From: Eubacterium sp. UBA4343
GTDB taxonomy: Bacteria > Bacillota > Clostridia > Lachnospirales > Lachnospiraceae
DNA: 40,918 nt
Direction: 5' to 3'
Assembly (NCBI GenBank): GCA_002394235.1
Contig: DGTF01000018.1
Location: 1-40,918, forward strand
Position numbers and translations under genes: made by a program
Notes under the pieces: generated by a model
Seen by the model: the letters and a program-made list of their open reading frames with translations, nothing else
The model's database searches: none
Told to the model about the DNA's origin: nothing
Shown here: piece after piece, positions 31,642 to 40,171 of the stretch
Layout: each line of letters opens with the position of its first letter
Position numbering within the stretch: the stretch's first letter is position 1

Positions 31642-33189
31642 ATGATCACATTTATCATTGGTCTCGTAATCCTTTTCGTAGGCGGTGCGCTCTACGGAAA
31701 GCTTTGCGAGACAGTCTTCGGTCCGGATGACCGTGAGACACCGGCTTACGCAAAACAGGACGGTGTAGATTACGTTCCAATGAAGACCTGGAGAAATTCT
31801 TTAATTAACCTTCTGAATATCGCCGGAACCGGCCCGATTCTGGGACCGATTCAGGGTATTCTGTTCGGACCGATTGCCTTCCTGGCGATCCCGATCGGAA
31901 ACGTCATCGGCGGTTCGATGCACGATTATTTTTCCGGTATGATCTGCACCCGTGACGGCGGTACCCAGATGCCGGATTTTGTGAAGAACTACACAAATAA
32001 GGCTGTGTTCTGGCTGTATGATGTATTCATCTGCCTGCTGCTGCTTCTGGTCGGCGCGGTATTCATCTACACGCCGGGCGACATCGCCACAACACAGATT
32101 TTCGGATGGAGCGGCGCTCCGACCGATCCGACAACCTGGATTGTGTATGCGATAATCTTTGTTTACTATCTGATTGCCACGGTATTTCCGATCGATAAAA
32201 TTATCGGACGGATTTACCCGATTTTCGGTATGATTCTGGTATTTTCTGCAGTTGGTATCTTCATTGCGATTTTCGCGAGAAGCTATCCGCTGACAGAGCT
32301 GTGGGGCAGCTGGAATACAGCGGTGAACGGCGCGGGATTTGATTATGCTTCTTACTTCAGTGCCGGTCATTTCATCCCGATCTTCTTCGTTACGGTTGCC
32401 TGCGGTATTCTGTCCGGATTCCATTCGACACAGACCGCATTGATCTCCCGTACCATTGAGAGCGAGAAGGAAGGCCGCATGACCTTCTACAACATGATGG
32501 TTGTAGAGGGATTCATCGCGATGTGCTGGGCAGCCGGCGCAATGGCCATGATCAACCTTGGCGCGGCAAACGGCGGCGTTACCATGCAGCAGGTTGACGG
32601 CGTTTGGTCATTCTTCGGAATGGTCAACGGCGAGCTTACAAAGATCAGCGCGACCTCAGTGGTAGGTGTGCTCTGCAAGAACGCTCTTGGTCCGGTAGGT
32701 GGAATCATCGCTCTGATCGGAGTTATTGTACTTCCGATCACTTCCGGCGATACCGCTCTGCGTGCCCTGCGTCTGACTCTTTCCGATACCTTCCATCTGA
32801 AACAGGACAGCAACGCAAAGCGTATCGGACTGGCAATTCCGGTATTTGCTCTGGTTGCAGTCATCCTTGTATGGGCAAAGTTCGATGCGAACGGCTTCAA
32901 CATTCTTTGGAGATATTTCGCATGGTCCAACCAGATGATATCTCTGTTTGCACTTGCCGGCATCGGCGCGTGGATGTGTGTCAACAAAAAAGCAAAGTTC
33001 GTGTGGATGCCTCTGATTCCGGCGGCGTTCTATGCATTCGTTACATCCTCGTTCATTCTGAACGCAAAGATCGGCTTCCATCTTCCGTGGCCGGCGGCAT
33101 ACGGAGTTGCGGCGGCATTTACAATTGTTTATCTTGTTGTTATTCTAATGAATGGCAAAAAGAAAGCTGGCAAGAGAGCAGCAGCATAA
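31642..33189 (+). CDS. cstA: Carbon starvation protein A-family transporter (CstA)
   Basis: CstA-family proteins are membrane transporters of pyruvate and/or peptides used when carbon runs low. This one has 515 residues with about 13-14 hydrophobic helices. The family motifs are visible: LLNIAGTGPILGPIQGILFG (about 57-76), PIGNVIGGSMHDYFSGMICTRDGG, and FIPIFFVTVACGILSGFHSTQ (about 245). TSGDTALRALRL (about 368) is also typical. The C-terminus is positively charged. GGAGGAAAAGGAG precedes the ATG. The long leader with hairpin suggests regulated expression. No adjacent two-component system (as in btsSR-type control) is visible. Confidence 0.92.
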   Translation: MITFIIGLVILFVGGALYGKLCETVFGPDDRETPAYAKQDGVDYVPMKTWRNSLINLLNIAGTGPILGPIQGILFGPIAFLAIPIGNVIGGSMHDYFSGMICTRDGGTQMPDFVKNYTNKAVFWLYDVFICLLLLLVGAVFIYTPGDIATTQIFGWSGAPTDPTTWIVYAIIFVYYLIATVFPIDKIIGRIYPIFGMILVFSAVGIFIAIFARSYPLTELWGSWNTAVNGAGFDYASYFSAGHFIPIFFVTVACGILSGFHSTQTALISRTIESEKEGRMTFYNMMVVEGFIAMCWAAGAMAMINLGAANGGVTMQQVDGVWSFFGMVNGELTKISATSVVGVLCKNALGPVGGIIALIGVIVLPITSGDTALRALRLTLSDTFHLKQDSNAKRIGLAIPVFALVAVILVWAKFDANGFNILWRYFAWSNQMISLFALAGIGAWMCVNKKAKFVWMPLIPAAFYAFVTSSFILNAKIGFHLPWPAAYGVAAAFTIVYLVVILMNGKKKAGKRAAA

Positions 33190-33264
33190 ACTGGAATACG
33201 GGCTGTTCCGGATGGACGGAATGGGCGAATCTGCAAGCTGCTGTGCGTGACAACTGAATATGAC

Positions 33265-33310
33265 AGGAGGGGGACAGCCATCAGCCATCTGTGCGGGCTG
33301 TCTCCTTTTT
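33265..33310 (+). terminator. Rho-independent terminator of cstA
   Basis: GGAGG-GGGACAGCC pairs with GGGCTGTC-TCC and is followed by five T and then GATAT. It is 76 bases after the cstA stop. Confidence 0.85.
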
Positions 33311-33329
33311 GATATAATTATCGCAGCGG

Positions 33330-33437
33330 CATTCATGCGGCGGTGTATTTATTCTGAGGGATTCACGCGGCGGCAGTCATCCGTTGGTGTATTTATTAGG
33401 TGGTGTATTTATGCGGTGGTATTCACGCGGCGGCTGT
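33330..33437 (+). repeat. Degenerate short repeats between cstA and the MoxR gene
   Basis: The words ATTCAYGCGGCGG and GGTGTATTTAT alternate and recur several times (33340, 33360, 33387, 33403, 33421). This, with the terminator, fills the 321-base gap 33190-33510. No gene or promoter is clear here. Confidence 0.65.
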
Positions 33438-33510
33438 GGATTTTCATGTATCTTGTAAGCTGCGCGTGGAGAGTGAGCTGGAATAGGAAAAAAGAAGGAG
33501 CATCAATCAG

Positions 33511-34440
33511 ATGGGTGATACGGAAATGATCAGTTTTTTGAAAAAGGAGGGGATTTCGGACCGGATACTTTCGGAGGTCGAATCCTTTCGTTCTTACTAT
33601 AAGCTGAATCCGGGAATGGAACGGAGGATACCGGATCCGATGTACCATTACTACGGAGCGGATGTGTGGGAAAAGGCATTGTCCGCGCTGCTGGTCGGCG
33701 AGCATCTGCTCCTGTCCGGTCCGAAGGCTACCGGAAAAAACGTTCTGGCGCAGGATCTGGCCGCGGTTTTCGGGAGACCGGAGTGGGATATTTCTCTTTA
33801 TATCAATACAGACGCCGCTTCTCTGATCGGAACGGATACGTTTGAGAACGGCGCGGTTCGCCTGCGGAAGGGACCGATTCTGCGGGTGGCAGAGGAGGGC
33901 GGTTTCGGCGTTCTTGATGAGATCAATATGGCGAAAAATGAATCGCTGGCTGTTCTTCACGCCGTTCTGGATTTCCGCCGGGTCATCGATGTTCCGGGAT
34001 ACGACCGCATCTGCCTGAATGAGGCTTCGCGGTTTATCGGGACCATGAACTACGGGTACGCCGGAACCCGTGAGGTCAATGAGGCACTCGCCTCGCGTTT
34101 CCTGATCATTCAGATGCCTGTCATCAGCGAAGAAAATCTGAAAAAGCTGATTCGCGACAAGTACCCGGATATCCGGGAGGAGTACGCGGAGCAGTTTTCG
34201 CAGCTGTTCCATGACATTCGCAGAAAGTGTGAGGGAGGCGAAATTTCCACAAAGGCGCTGGATCTGCGAGGGCTGATGGCATCGATCAATCTGATCCGTC
34301 ACGGCCTCGGCGTCATCGACGCCATTGAGCTGGGAATCGTCAACAAATGCTTTGATGACTATGAGCGGCAGCTCGTCAAGGATATGATTACCGTGCGTTT
34401 CCCGGGAGATCTCGGGAGAGATAAAATCTTTTGTGACTGA
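33511..34440 (+). CDS. MoxR-type AAA+ ATPase
   Basis: MoxR ATPases act as chaperones that insert metals or remodel partner enzymes, usually with a VWA-domain partner. The 309-residue protein has Walker A GPKATGKN (70-77), in which Asn replaces the usual Ser/Thr after Lys, Walker B GFGVLDEINMA (near 131-141), and sensor segments (FIGTMNYGYAG and ASRFLIIQMP). The N-terminal AAA core is preceded by a small helical lid. AAGGAG lies 11 bases before the ATG. The following VWA gene, 136 bases downstream on the same strand, is its likely partner. The client enzyme is unknown. Confidence 0.88.
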   Translation: MGDTEMISFLKKEGISDRILSEVESFRSYYKLNPGMERRIPDPMYHYYGADVWEKALSALLVGEHLLLSGPKATGKNVLAQDLAAVFGRPEWDISLYINTDAASLIGTDTFENGAVRLRKGPILRVAEEGGFGVLDEINMAKNESLAVLHAVLDFRRVIDVPGYDRICLNEASRFIGTMNYGYAGTREVNEALASRFLIIQMPVISEENLKKLIRDKYPDIREEYAEQFSQLFHDIRRKCEGGEISTKALDLRGLMASINLIRHGLGVIDAIELGIVNKCFDDYERQLVKDMITVRFPGDLGRDKIFCD

Positions 34441-34468
34441 GCACAGCTGCCTGCGCAGCGGGCAGCGC

Positions 34469-34544
34469 GTGTCGGAATTTGACGGAAACGGATCTTCAGG
34501 CAGCTTGTGTTGGAATTTGACGGGAAGAGATCTGCAGGCGGTTT
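34469..34544 (+). repeat. Imperfect direct duplication of about 38 bp
   Basis: The stretch starting GTGTCGGAATTTGACGG is repeated right after itself as GTGTTGGAATTTGACGGG, both followed by GATCTKCAGGC. It lies between the MoxR and VWA genes, after a small hairpin GCTGCC/GGGCAGC (about 34446-34466). Confidence 0.7.
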
Positions 34545-34576
34545 GCTCCGTCTGTCAGATTATATGAGGAAAGGGT

Positions 34577-36325
34577 ATGGAAATCTCGGAATTTGAAAAG
34601 AAACGCGCCGCGAATCTGATCTGGAACGGAGCGGAGAATTATAGTATTGAGCCCGGATTCCGTGTCTTCGACAGCGAGGGGCACGCCGATCTGTACTGGA
34701 ACAGTATCGTCGGCGCAGTACATAAGCACTATGACTGGGAGAAGCTGGAGAGATTCTACAACACCTTTCACGAGAAGATTGATCAGACGGCTTATGAGAG
34801 CCTTTTCTGGATCGCGATGGAGAATTGTACCTTCGAGAGAGAAATGGATGTGCGTCCTGTTTTTCCTTATCTGAGAAGGGAGTACGCGAAGCGTCAGCTG
34901 AAATCGCTGGAGGGAAGTTTCGCGCTGGAGGACTCTGCGGGGCAGAGAGTGCTGGCTGTGATGCACGGGCACTTCCGGAGAGTCCTGGGCGAGAATGAGG
35001 GACTTCCGGATGTCGTAGATGTGAAGCTTCTGAATGACATCGAGGTGAGCGGTGACCTGGATACGGATCAGGTGATCGACAGGATCGCCGACACTCTGGA
35101 GACGTACTTTACATACCGGCGGCCGGGATCGACGAAGCCGGTGCAGAAGAGCAGCGTAAATCCGTTTTCTTTATTTTTCCTGCGGAGAAAACAGAGGAGA
35201 GAGGCCGGGAATATGGGCCCGATCCGCCGGCTCGCCTTCGGATACGGCGAGCATCTGTCGGAATACGGGAGCGAGGTTCTGGACCAGAGCCGTCTGAGCG
35301 TTGCTTTTGCGAAGTATTCTGCACAGACCGACGAAGGTTTAAAGGAGTATATCACAAATTATTTCGGGAAGCCTCTCTATGATCAGAAGACTGTGCGCCG
35401 GCTGGAGAAGGAGTACTGCACGGGAAATCATACGGATGTTCATCTTCATTTCACGGACGGCGCGTATGACGATGAGATGCTGAAGAGCGGCTTTGCGGGA
35501 AAAATGCGGAAGCAGGCGGTGGAGCAGGCGAAGGAAAATGAGGAGGCATTTCAGGAGAATATCGCGAAATATCGCATGGAGATTCTCCGCCTGACGAATC
35601 GGATCCGGAATTCCATGCTGATGCACATGGACAATCAGGTGGTGAAGTCGAATTCAGGGAGGCTCGATGCGTCTTTGATCTGGCGCGGGCTTGAGCTGGA
35701 TGACGACCGTATCTTCCGGAAGGTACTTCCCGGGGACAGCGGCAATCTTTCGGTCGATATTCTGCTGGACGCGTCTACCTCGCAGGTACACCGGCAGCCG
35801 GTTGTCGCGGCGCAGGGCTATATGATCGCGGAGAGTCTTACGCGATGCGGAATCCCGGTCAGAGTGTATTCGTTTTGCTCGATGAACGGATATACCGTTG
35901 TAAACCTGTTCCGTGATTACCATGAAGTGAAGAAGAACCGGAACATCTTCCGGTATTTTACGACGGGGGCCAACCGGGACGGTCTGGCGATCCGCCTTGC
36001 CGCAGGAATGATCGAAAAAAATGATGCCGATCACCGGCTGCTGATTGTCCTGTCTGACGGGAAGCCGAACGACGCCATCAAGGTGCGGACTTCGTCCGGT
36101 TCATATAAGGATTATGCGGGCACAACAGGTGTGGAGGATACCGCCGCGGAGGTGCATCGGGCAAGGATGCAGGGCATTACCGTTCTGTGCGTTTTTACCG
36201 GCGATGAAAAAAGTCTTCCGGCAGTGCAGCGTATCTACGGCAGGCATTTCGCGAGGATCCGGAAGCTCGATCTTTTCGCGGATACGGTTGGAAGTATGCT
36301 GCAGACCTGTCTGCGGAATCTGTGA
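34577..36325 (+). CDS. VWA-domain protein, partner of the MoxR ATPase
   Basis: The 582-residue protein has a C-terminal von Willebrand A domain (about 385-582) with an intact metal ion adhesion site: D398-A-S400-T-S402 (LLDASTS), a Thr in TTGAN and an Asp in LIVLSDGKPND. This is the form used in CobT/NorD/CbbO-like proteins. The N-terminal 380 residues are alpha-helical (WIAMENCTFEREMDV and later a KSNSGRLD linker) and are unlike CobT. Together with the MoxR gene it would form an ATPase/VWA chaperone, acting on a metal or cofactor enzyme not found here. AGGAAAGG precedes the ATG. A strong hairpin terminator follows. Confidence 0.87.
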   Translation: MEISEFEKKRAANLIWNGAENYSIEPGFRVFDSEGHADLYWNSIVGAVHKHYDWEKLERFYNTFHEKIDQTAYESLFWIAMENCTFEREMDVRPVFPYLRREYAKRQLKSLEGSFALEDSAGQRVLAVMHGHFRRVLGENEGLPDVVDVKLLNDIEVSGDLDTDQVIDRIADTLETYFTYRRPGSTKPVQKSSVNPFSLFFLRRKQRREAGNMGPIRRLAFGYGEHLSEYGSEVLDQSRLSVAFAKYSAQTDEGLKEYITNYFGKPLYDQKTVRRLEKEYCTGNHTDVHLHFTDGAYDDEMLKSGFAGKMRKQAVEQAKENEEAFQENIAKYRMEILRLTNRIRNSMLMHMDNQVVKSNSGRLDASLIWRGLELDDDRIFRKVLPGDSGNLSVDILLDASTSQVHRQPVVAAQGYMIAESLTRCGIPVRVYSFCSMNGYTVVNLFRDYHEVKKNRNIFRYFTTGANRDGLAIRLAAGMIEKNDADHRLLIVLSDGKPNDAIKVRTSSGSYKDYAGTTGVEDTAAEVHRARMQGITVLCVFTGDEKSLPAVQRIYGRHFARIRKLDLFADTVGSMLQTCLRNL

Positions 36326-36379
36326 AGATGGATCCGGTTTTAATAGCATAGGTATCTGATACCTTTCAGAAAAATAATG

Positions 36380-36425
36380 GCCGCCTTATATCCCTGTAGC
36401 TAAAGCAACAGGGATATAAGGCGGC
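36380..36425 (+). terminator. Strong hairpin terminator after the VWA gene
   Basis: GCCGCCTTATATCCCTGT and its exact complement form an 18-bp stem around AGCTAAAGCA, followed by ATTTATTTA. It lies 54 bases after the stop and just before the second 96-bp repeat. Confidence 0.75.
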
Positions 36426-36430
36426 ATTTA

Positions 36431-36526
36431 TTTACGCGAACAGTGAGCCGCAGCCGAATGCGAAGTATTCGTGTGCGGCGAGCGTCGCGATAGCGAGATA
36501 AAACTCGCGCAGCGTGTTTTATCTCG
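36431..36526 (+). repeat. 96-bp two-hairpin dispersed repeat, copy 2
   Basis: It is identical to 20896-20991 except for one base (CGCGC against CGCGT in the loop of hairpin 2). Here hairpin 2 is followed by five T (36527-36531), giving it a terminator-like form in this context. It lies in the 330-base gap between the VWA and bicupin genes. Confidence 0.9.
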
Positions 36527-36579
36527 TTTTTGGTAAATATGTTTCGAAACATTTGTTTTGGTAAAGGGAAAAATATTTG

Positions 36580-36607
36580 ATCCGTATCCTGGGATACGGA
36601 TTTTTTT
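36580..36607 (+). terminator. Rho-independent terminator or attenuator before the bicupin gene
   Basis: ATCCGTATCC and GGATACGGAT are perfect arms around a two-base loop, followed by seven T (36601-36607). It lies only 49 bases before the bicupin start, so it could terminate a leader transcript of that gene. Confidence 0.8.
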
Positions 36608-36655
36608 GATTCCTTTGTGTATGCTCGTGTTGTATCGGAAAGGGCGGTGAAGAAA

Positions 36656-37309
36656 ATGAAAGAAAAAGTTGGAGACGTTTTTTCTATTGCAAAAGATAAC
36701 AATCCGGTTCCGGGGTGCACCATCTCAAGGGAAGTGTACAGCGGTACCAATTCCATCACGTACTTTTCATTGGCAGCCGGCACAGATATCAGTGCTGAAA
36801 TTTATTCCAGCTATAAGCTGATTCTGGTGGCGGATGGAAGCATGGAAGTATATGGAAGAGAAGGATTTATCAGGGAACTGAATGCCGGCGGGGCTATCGT
36901 GACTCTGACAGATACCCCGATGGGAATGCGCACGCAGAAGGGCGTGGTTTACACGGAGATTTTAATTCAGAAGGAGGATATTATGAACAATACAATTAAG
37001 GCGGGTGAGGTATTTCAGCTGGCAGAGGTGGTTCCTTATCAGGCGGGCAGAATTGTGAATATGGATGTTGTCCACAACGATAAAATGAAATTTGTAGTGA
37101 TGTCATTTGATAAGGGAACGGGTCTTTCCGAGCACGCGGCTCCGGGAGAAGCGATTGTTTTTGCGCTGGACGGAGAGGGAATCATCGGATATGAGGGAAA
37201 AGAGCACAAAATCAAAGCCGGCGAGAACTTTCATTTTGCTAAGGGAGGACGTCATTTTGTGAAGGCCTCGGAGAAGTTCAAGATGGCATTGCTGCTGACA
37301 CTTGACTGA
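36656..37309 (+). CDS. Bicupin (two cupin domains), with internal start for the second domain
   Basis: The 217-residue protein holds two small beta-barrel cupin domains. The second (about 110-217) matches a common stand-alone Clostridia cupin: MKFVVMSFDKGTGLSEHAAP, GEAIVFALDGEGIIGYEGKE and AGENFHFAKGGRHFVKA, with His and Glu ligands for a metal. The first domain (1-108) is more divergent (LVADGSMEVYGREG). At 36983 an in-frame ATG has AAGGAGG five bases before it, so the second cupin may also be made on its own (108 residues). Start at ATG 36656 was chosen; GTG codons upstream are possible. A terminator-like hairpin lies just before. Ligand unknown. Confidence 0.85.
   Translation: MKEKVGDVFSIAKDNNPVPGCTISREVYSGTNSITYFSLAAGTDISAEIYSSYKLILVADGSMEVYGREGFIRELNAGGAIVTLTDTPMGMRTQKGVVYTEILIQKEDIMNNTIKAGEVFQLAEVVPYQAGRIVNMDVVHNDKMKFVVMSFDKGTGLSEHAAPGEAIVFALDGEGIIGYEGKEHKIKAGENFHFAKGGRHFVKASEKFKMALLLTLD
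36973..36985 (+). promoter_or_regulatory. Internal ribosome binding site and start codon in the bicupin gene
   Basis: AAGGAGGATATTATG lies in frame inside the gene. It would initiate a stand-alone second cupin domain (MNNTIKAGEVFQL). Confidence 0.6.
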
Positions 37310-37374
37310 CCGACGTTTACTGACAACTGAGTCTGAACTTGTACATATATATGAGTATTGGAGTAAGCAGAGAT

Positions 37375-39123
37375 ATGGCAAAGAAGATTGACTTTAACAA
37401 ATCTGTGTATGAACTGGTGCAGGAGTACCCGGAGCTGAGAGACATCCTTTCCGGCGTCGGATTCCGGGAGATCACGAAAAAGGGAATGCTCGGTTCTGTC
37501 GGAAGAATCATGACGATTCCTAAGGGCGCGAAGATGAAAAATATCTCGATGATGGATGTGGTCATGGCACTCATGACGCACGGCTTTGAGATCGAGGGAG
37601 AAATGCCGGAGCTGAAAATGCCCTGGGAGGAAGCAAAGGACGCACAGGCAGCCGGTGACAGTGTGAGCCGGGCGGCTGCGCAGGCAGATGGTGACAGTGT
37701 GAGCCGGGAGGCGGCGCAGGCAGAAGGTAGCAGTATGAGCCGGGCGGCGGCGCAGACAGAAGGCGGCATGACTGAGGAGCGCAACGAACTTCTCAAGAGC
37801 TATCTGAGAAGACTCGGCAGCGGTGAGGACCTTGAAGCGGTAAGAGCCGATTTTGTGAAAAATTTCCGTGATGTTGATGCCTCCGAAATCATGAGAGCGG
37901 AGCAGGATCTTCTGAAATCCGGGACTCCTCTTGAGGAGGTGCAGAAGCTCTGCGATGTACATTCCGCGCTTTTCCACGGTGCGACAAGAGAAGAGAAGAT
38001 CGCCAATGCGGAGAAGGCGGTAGAGGATTCTCTTATGAAGAAGACCGGAGACTCCTCTGTTGCAGCAGGGGCGACAGGAGTTTCCTCTGCTGTAGAGAAG
38101 AAGAGAGCCGGTGCTTCTGTCGCTGAGCAGAGGACAGCAGACTTCTCTCGTATAGCGGAGATGACCTCAACGGCAGCTGCGGATCCGGGCGACCGCAAAG
38201 AGCTGGCGGCTTCGCTCGCGTCGGTTCCGGGCCATCCGCTGAATCTCTTTGAGAGGGAGAATCAGGCAATCGAGGCGCTTCTTCTCCGTGCGCGTGAGGC
38301 TGTCGCCGGAAAGAATGCGGACGACAGGCTTATGTCACAGCTTCGCGAGATTGCAGTTCACTACGCGAAGAAAGGAGATCTGCTCTATCCGCATCTGAAG
38401 GTGCGTTATGATATCTCCGGCCCGTCAGATGTCATGTGGACCGTGGATGATGAGATCCGCGACGAGATCAGTGCGCTGTCAAAGGATGAAGATCACGACG
38501 ACGACTGGTACGGCCGGCTGTCGGCGGTGCTTGACCGGGCGGAGGAAATGATTTACAAAGAAAAAAATATTCTCTTTCCGATCTGCGCGGTGAATTTCAC
38601 GGCGGATGACTGGTATTCGGTGTACCGGGACTCCGGAGATTATACGGAGATCCTCGGTCAGTCCTTTACGGACTGGGAAGAAGCGGAGCAGGCTCTGGAC
38701 GCAGAGAAAAAGGCAGAAAAGCCTGGTCTCTCCCAGGGCGAGGTTGTGATGCCGGGCGGACATATGACGGTTCCGCAGCTTACAGCACTGCTGAACACCA
38801 TACCGATGGAGATCAGTTTTATTGATGCGGACAACATCAACCGCTACTTCAATGAGGGACCGAAGGTCTTCAAGCGCGCGGGAATGGCCATTGACCGGGA
38901 GGTCTTTTCCTGCCATCCGCCAAAGGTAGAGCCCATGGTCCGCAGTATTCTGGACAGCTTCCGGGACGGAAGCAGGGACAGTGTACCGGTATGGATGGAG
39001 AAAAACGGAAGAACCATGCTGGTGAACTATCTTGCCGTAAGAGACCGGAAGGGCAATTATCTTGGGGCTGCGGAGCTGGTGCAGGATATGGAATTCGCGA
39101 AGGAGCACTTCGCGGGTCACTGA
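37375..39123 (+). CDS. DUF1858-DUF438-hemerythrin-like-PAS protein
   Basis: The domain order is: DUF1858 (1-75, FNKSVYELVQEYPELRDIL, which in relatives binds redox or sensor partners), a repetitive linker with three 12-residue units (about 94-130, GDSVSRAAAQAD-like), DUF438 (about 142-200, LLKSYLRRLGSGED to CDVHSALFHGATREEK), a hemerythrin-like helical bundle (about 280-420, GHPLNLFERENQAIEALL with H and E residues for a diiron or similar site), and a PAS domain (about 470-575, TIPMEISFIDADNINRYFNE). Such proteins may sense oxygen or nitric oxide. The ATG at 37375 was chosen at the conserved MAKKIDFNKSV; the binding site is weak. Length 582. Confidence 0.88.
   Translation: MAKKIDFNKSVYELVQEYPELRDILSGVGFREITKKGMLGSVGRIMTIPKGAKMKNISMMDVVMALMTHGFEIEGEMPELKMPWEEAKDAQAAGDSVSRAAAQADGDSVSREAAQAEGSSMSRAAAQTEGGMTEERNELLKSYLRRLGSGEDLEAVRADFVKNFRDVDASEIMRAEQDLLKSGTPLEEVQKLCDVHSALFHGATREEKIANAEKAVEDSLMKKTGDSSVAAGATGVSSAVEKKRAGASVAEQRTADFSRIAEMTSTAAADPGDRKELAASLASVPGHPLNLFERENQAIEALLLRAREAVAGKNADDRLMSQLREIAVHYAKKGDLLYPHLKVRYDISGPSDVMWTVDDEIRDEISALSKDEDHDDDWYGRLSAVLDRAEEMIYKEKNILFPICAVNFTADDWYSVYRDSGDYTEILGQSFTDWEEAEQALDAEKKAEKPGLSQGEVVMPGGHMTVPQLTALLNTIPMEISFIDADNINRYFNEGPKVFKRAGMAIDREVFSCHPPKVEPMVRSILDSFRDGSRDSVPVWMEKNGRTMLVNYLAVRDRKGNYLGAAELVQDMEFAKEHFAGH
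37654..37761 (+). repeat. Three 36-bp (12-codon) tandem units inside the DUF438 gene
   Basis: The units start at 37654, 37690 and 37726 and encode GDSVSRAAAQAD, GDSVSREAAQAE and GSSMSRAAAQTE. Being multiples of three, they can change in number without a frameshift. They form the linker between DUF1858 and DUF438. Confidence 0.9.
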
Positions 39124-39244
39124 ATCAGCAGGGGAACAATGAATGCCAGAGCATCAGGCAACGTAAGGCTGCTGAATGTGACGGAACCGTAAGGCAATTA
39201 TGAAAGCAAGGACTGCGAGACCGGTGAATCAGCAGGAAAATGAA

Positions 39245-39272
39245 TTGACGGTTTTGCTTTATCTGCTATACT
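39245..39272 (+). promoter_or_regulatory. Sigma-70-type promoter of thiT
   Basis: TTGACG (39245-39250) and TATACT (39267-39272) are separated by 16 bases. Transcription would start about 39280, just ahead of the riboswitch. Confidence 0.75.
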
Positions 39273-39287
39273 GTAAATACAAAGAAA

Positions 39288-39380
39288 AACTGCTGGGGGA
39301 GCGGAAGCTGAGAGTGCCGTGCATGCGGCTGACCCTGATGACCTGATCCGGTTAATGCCGGCGTAGGGAAGCTGAGTCTG
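39288..39380 (+). promoter_or_regulatory. TPP riboswitch (THI element)
   Basis: The core words of the thiamine pyrophosphate aptamer are present in order: GGGGGAGC, GCTGAGAG, ACCCTGATGACCTGATCCGG, TTAATGCCGGCGTAGGGAAGC. The pyrophosphate and pyrimidine sensing arms close as usual. It is followed by a hairpin that covers the thiT ribosome binding site, so high TPP should reduce translation. Confidence 0.95.
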
Positions 39381-39442
39381 AATGCAGGCTGTGTGATCAA
39401 AGAAATGAATGTTTCTGAGAGTTCCGTAACTTTGAAAAGTGA

Positions 39443-39473
39443 AATCCTCCCGCAGACAACTGTGAGGAGGATT
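39443..39473 (+). promoter_or_regulatory. Shine-Dalgarno-sequestering hairpin of the TPP riboswitch
   Basis: AATCCTCC (39443-39450) pairs with GGAGGATT (39466-39473), and the latter is the thiT ribosome binding site eight bases before the ATG. There is no T-run, so the switch is likely translational. Confidence 0.8.
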
Positions 39474-39478
39474 ATATT

Positions 39479-40171
39479 ATGTCTGTATTTGCTACTCTTG
39501 GAAGTGACGGAGTATACCAGCTGACGCAGGTCGGCTACATTGCAGTAATTGCCGTGATCATCCTGGCATTGCTTCTGGTCTGCCTGATCCGGAAACCGGA
39601 CCAGAAGGGTGTGCTCGGCACAAGAAAGCTTGTATTCTCGGCGATGGCAATCGCGCTTGCGACGGTCGCATCCATGATTAAGCTGTTTCATCTGCCGATG
39701 GGCGGCAGCATAACCTTCTTTTCCATGCTGCTGATATCGCTTGTGGGATATTGGTACGGCCTTGGAACAGGGCTGTTTGCAGGTCTTGCCTACGGTCTTC
39801 TCCAGCTGATCATCGATCCCTATATTATTTCTCTGCCGCAGATGCTGGTGGATTATGTGTTTGCGTTTACGGCTCTCGGACTGTCCGGTGTGTTTTCCGG
39901 GGCGAAGCACGGACTGATCAAGGGCTATCTGCTTGGAGTGGTCGGCAGGTATTTCTTCGCGGTTCTTTCAGGCTACATTTTCTTTGGAAGCTATGGCAAT
40001 GAATACGGAATGTCGGCGATCGGATACTCCCTTGCCTACAATGCCATCTATATCTTCGTGGAGTGCGGCCTCACCATTGTGCTGCTTCTCATACCGGCCG
40101 TGAATAAGGCGATGATAAGGGTCAGAGGGATGGCACTTGCGGGAGGTAATTCGAGACAGAGCGTGGCATAA
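39479..40171 (+). CDS. thiT: Energy-coupled thiamine transporter S component ThiT
   Basis: ThiT binds thiamine outside the membrane and passes it to the shared ECF energising module (EcfAA'T, not in this window). The 230-residue protein has an extra N-terminal helix (1-35) and then six membrane helices with the family signature LFHLPMGGSITFFSMLLISL and GYWYGLGTGLFAGLAYGLLQ (about 75-120), plus PQMLVDYVFAFTALGLSG. ThiT from well-studied species is somewhat shorter. Expression is under the TPP riboswitch just upstream, which independently supports thiamine as substrate. GGAGG precedes the ATG by 8 bases. Confidence 0.93.
   Translation: MSVFATLGSDGVYQLTQVGYIAVIAVIILALLLVCLIRKPDQKGVLGTRKLVFSAMAIALATVASMIKLFHLPMGGSITFFSMLLISLVGYWYGLGTGLFAGLAYGLLQLIIDPYIISLPQMLVDYVFAFTALGLSGVFSGAKHGLIKGYLLGVVGRYFFAVLSGYIFFGSYGNEYGMSAIGYSLAYNAIYIFVECGLTIVLLLIPAVNKAMIRVRGMALAGGNSRQSVA

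Noticed and set aside
33330..33437. Possible CRISPR or regulatory array before the MoxR gene
   Set aside because: The words are short, degenerate and irregularly spaced.
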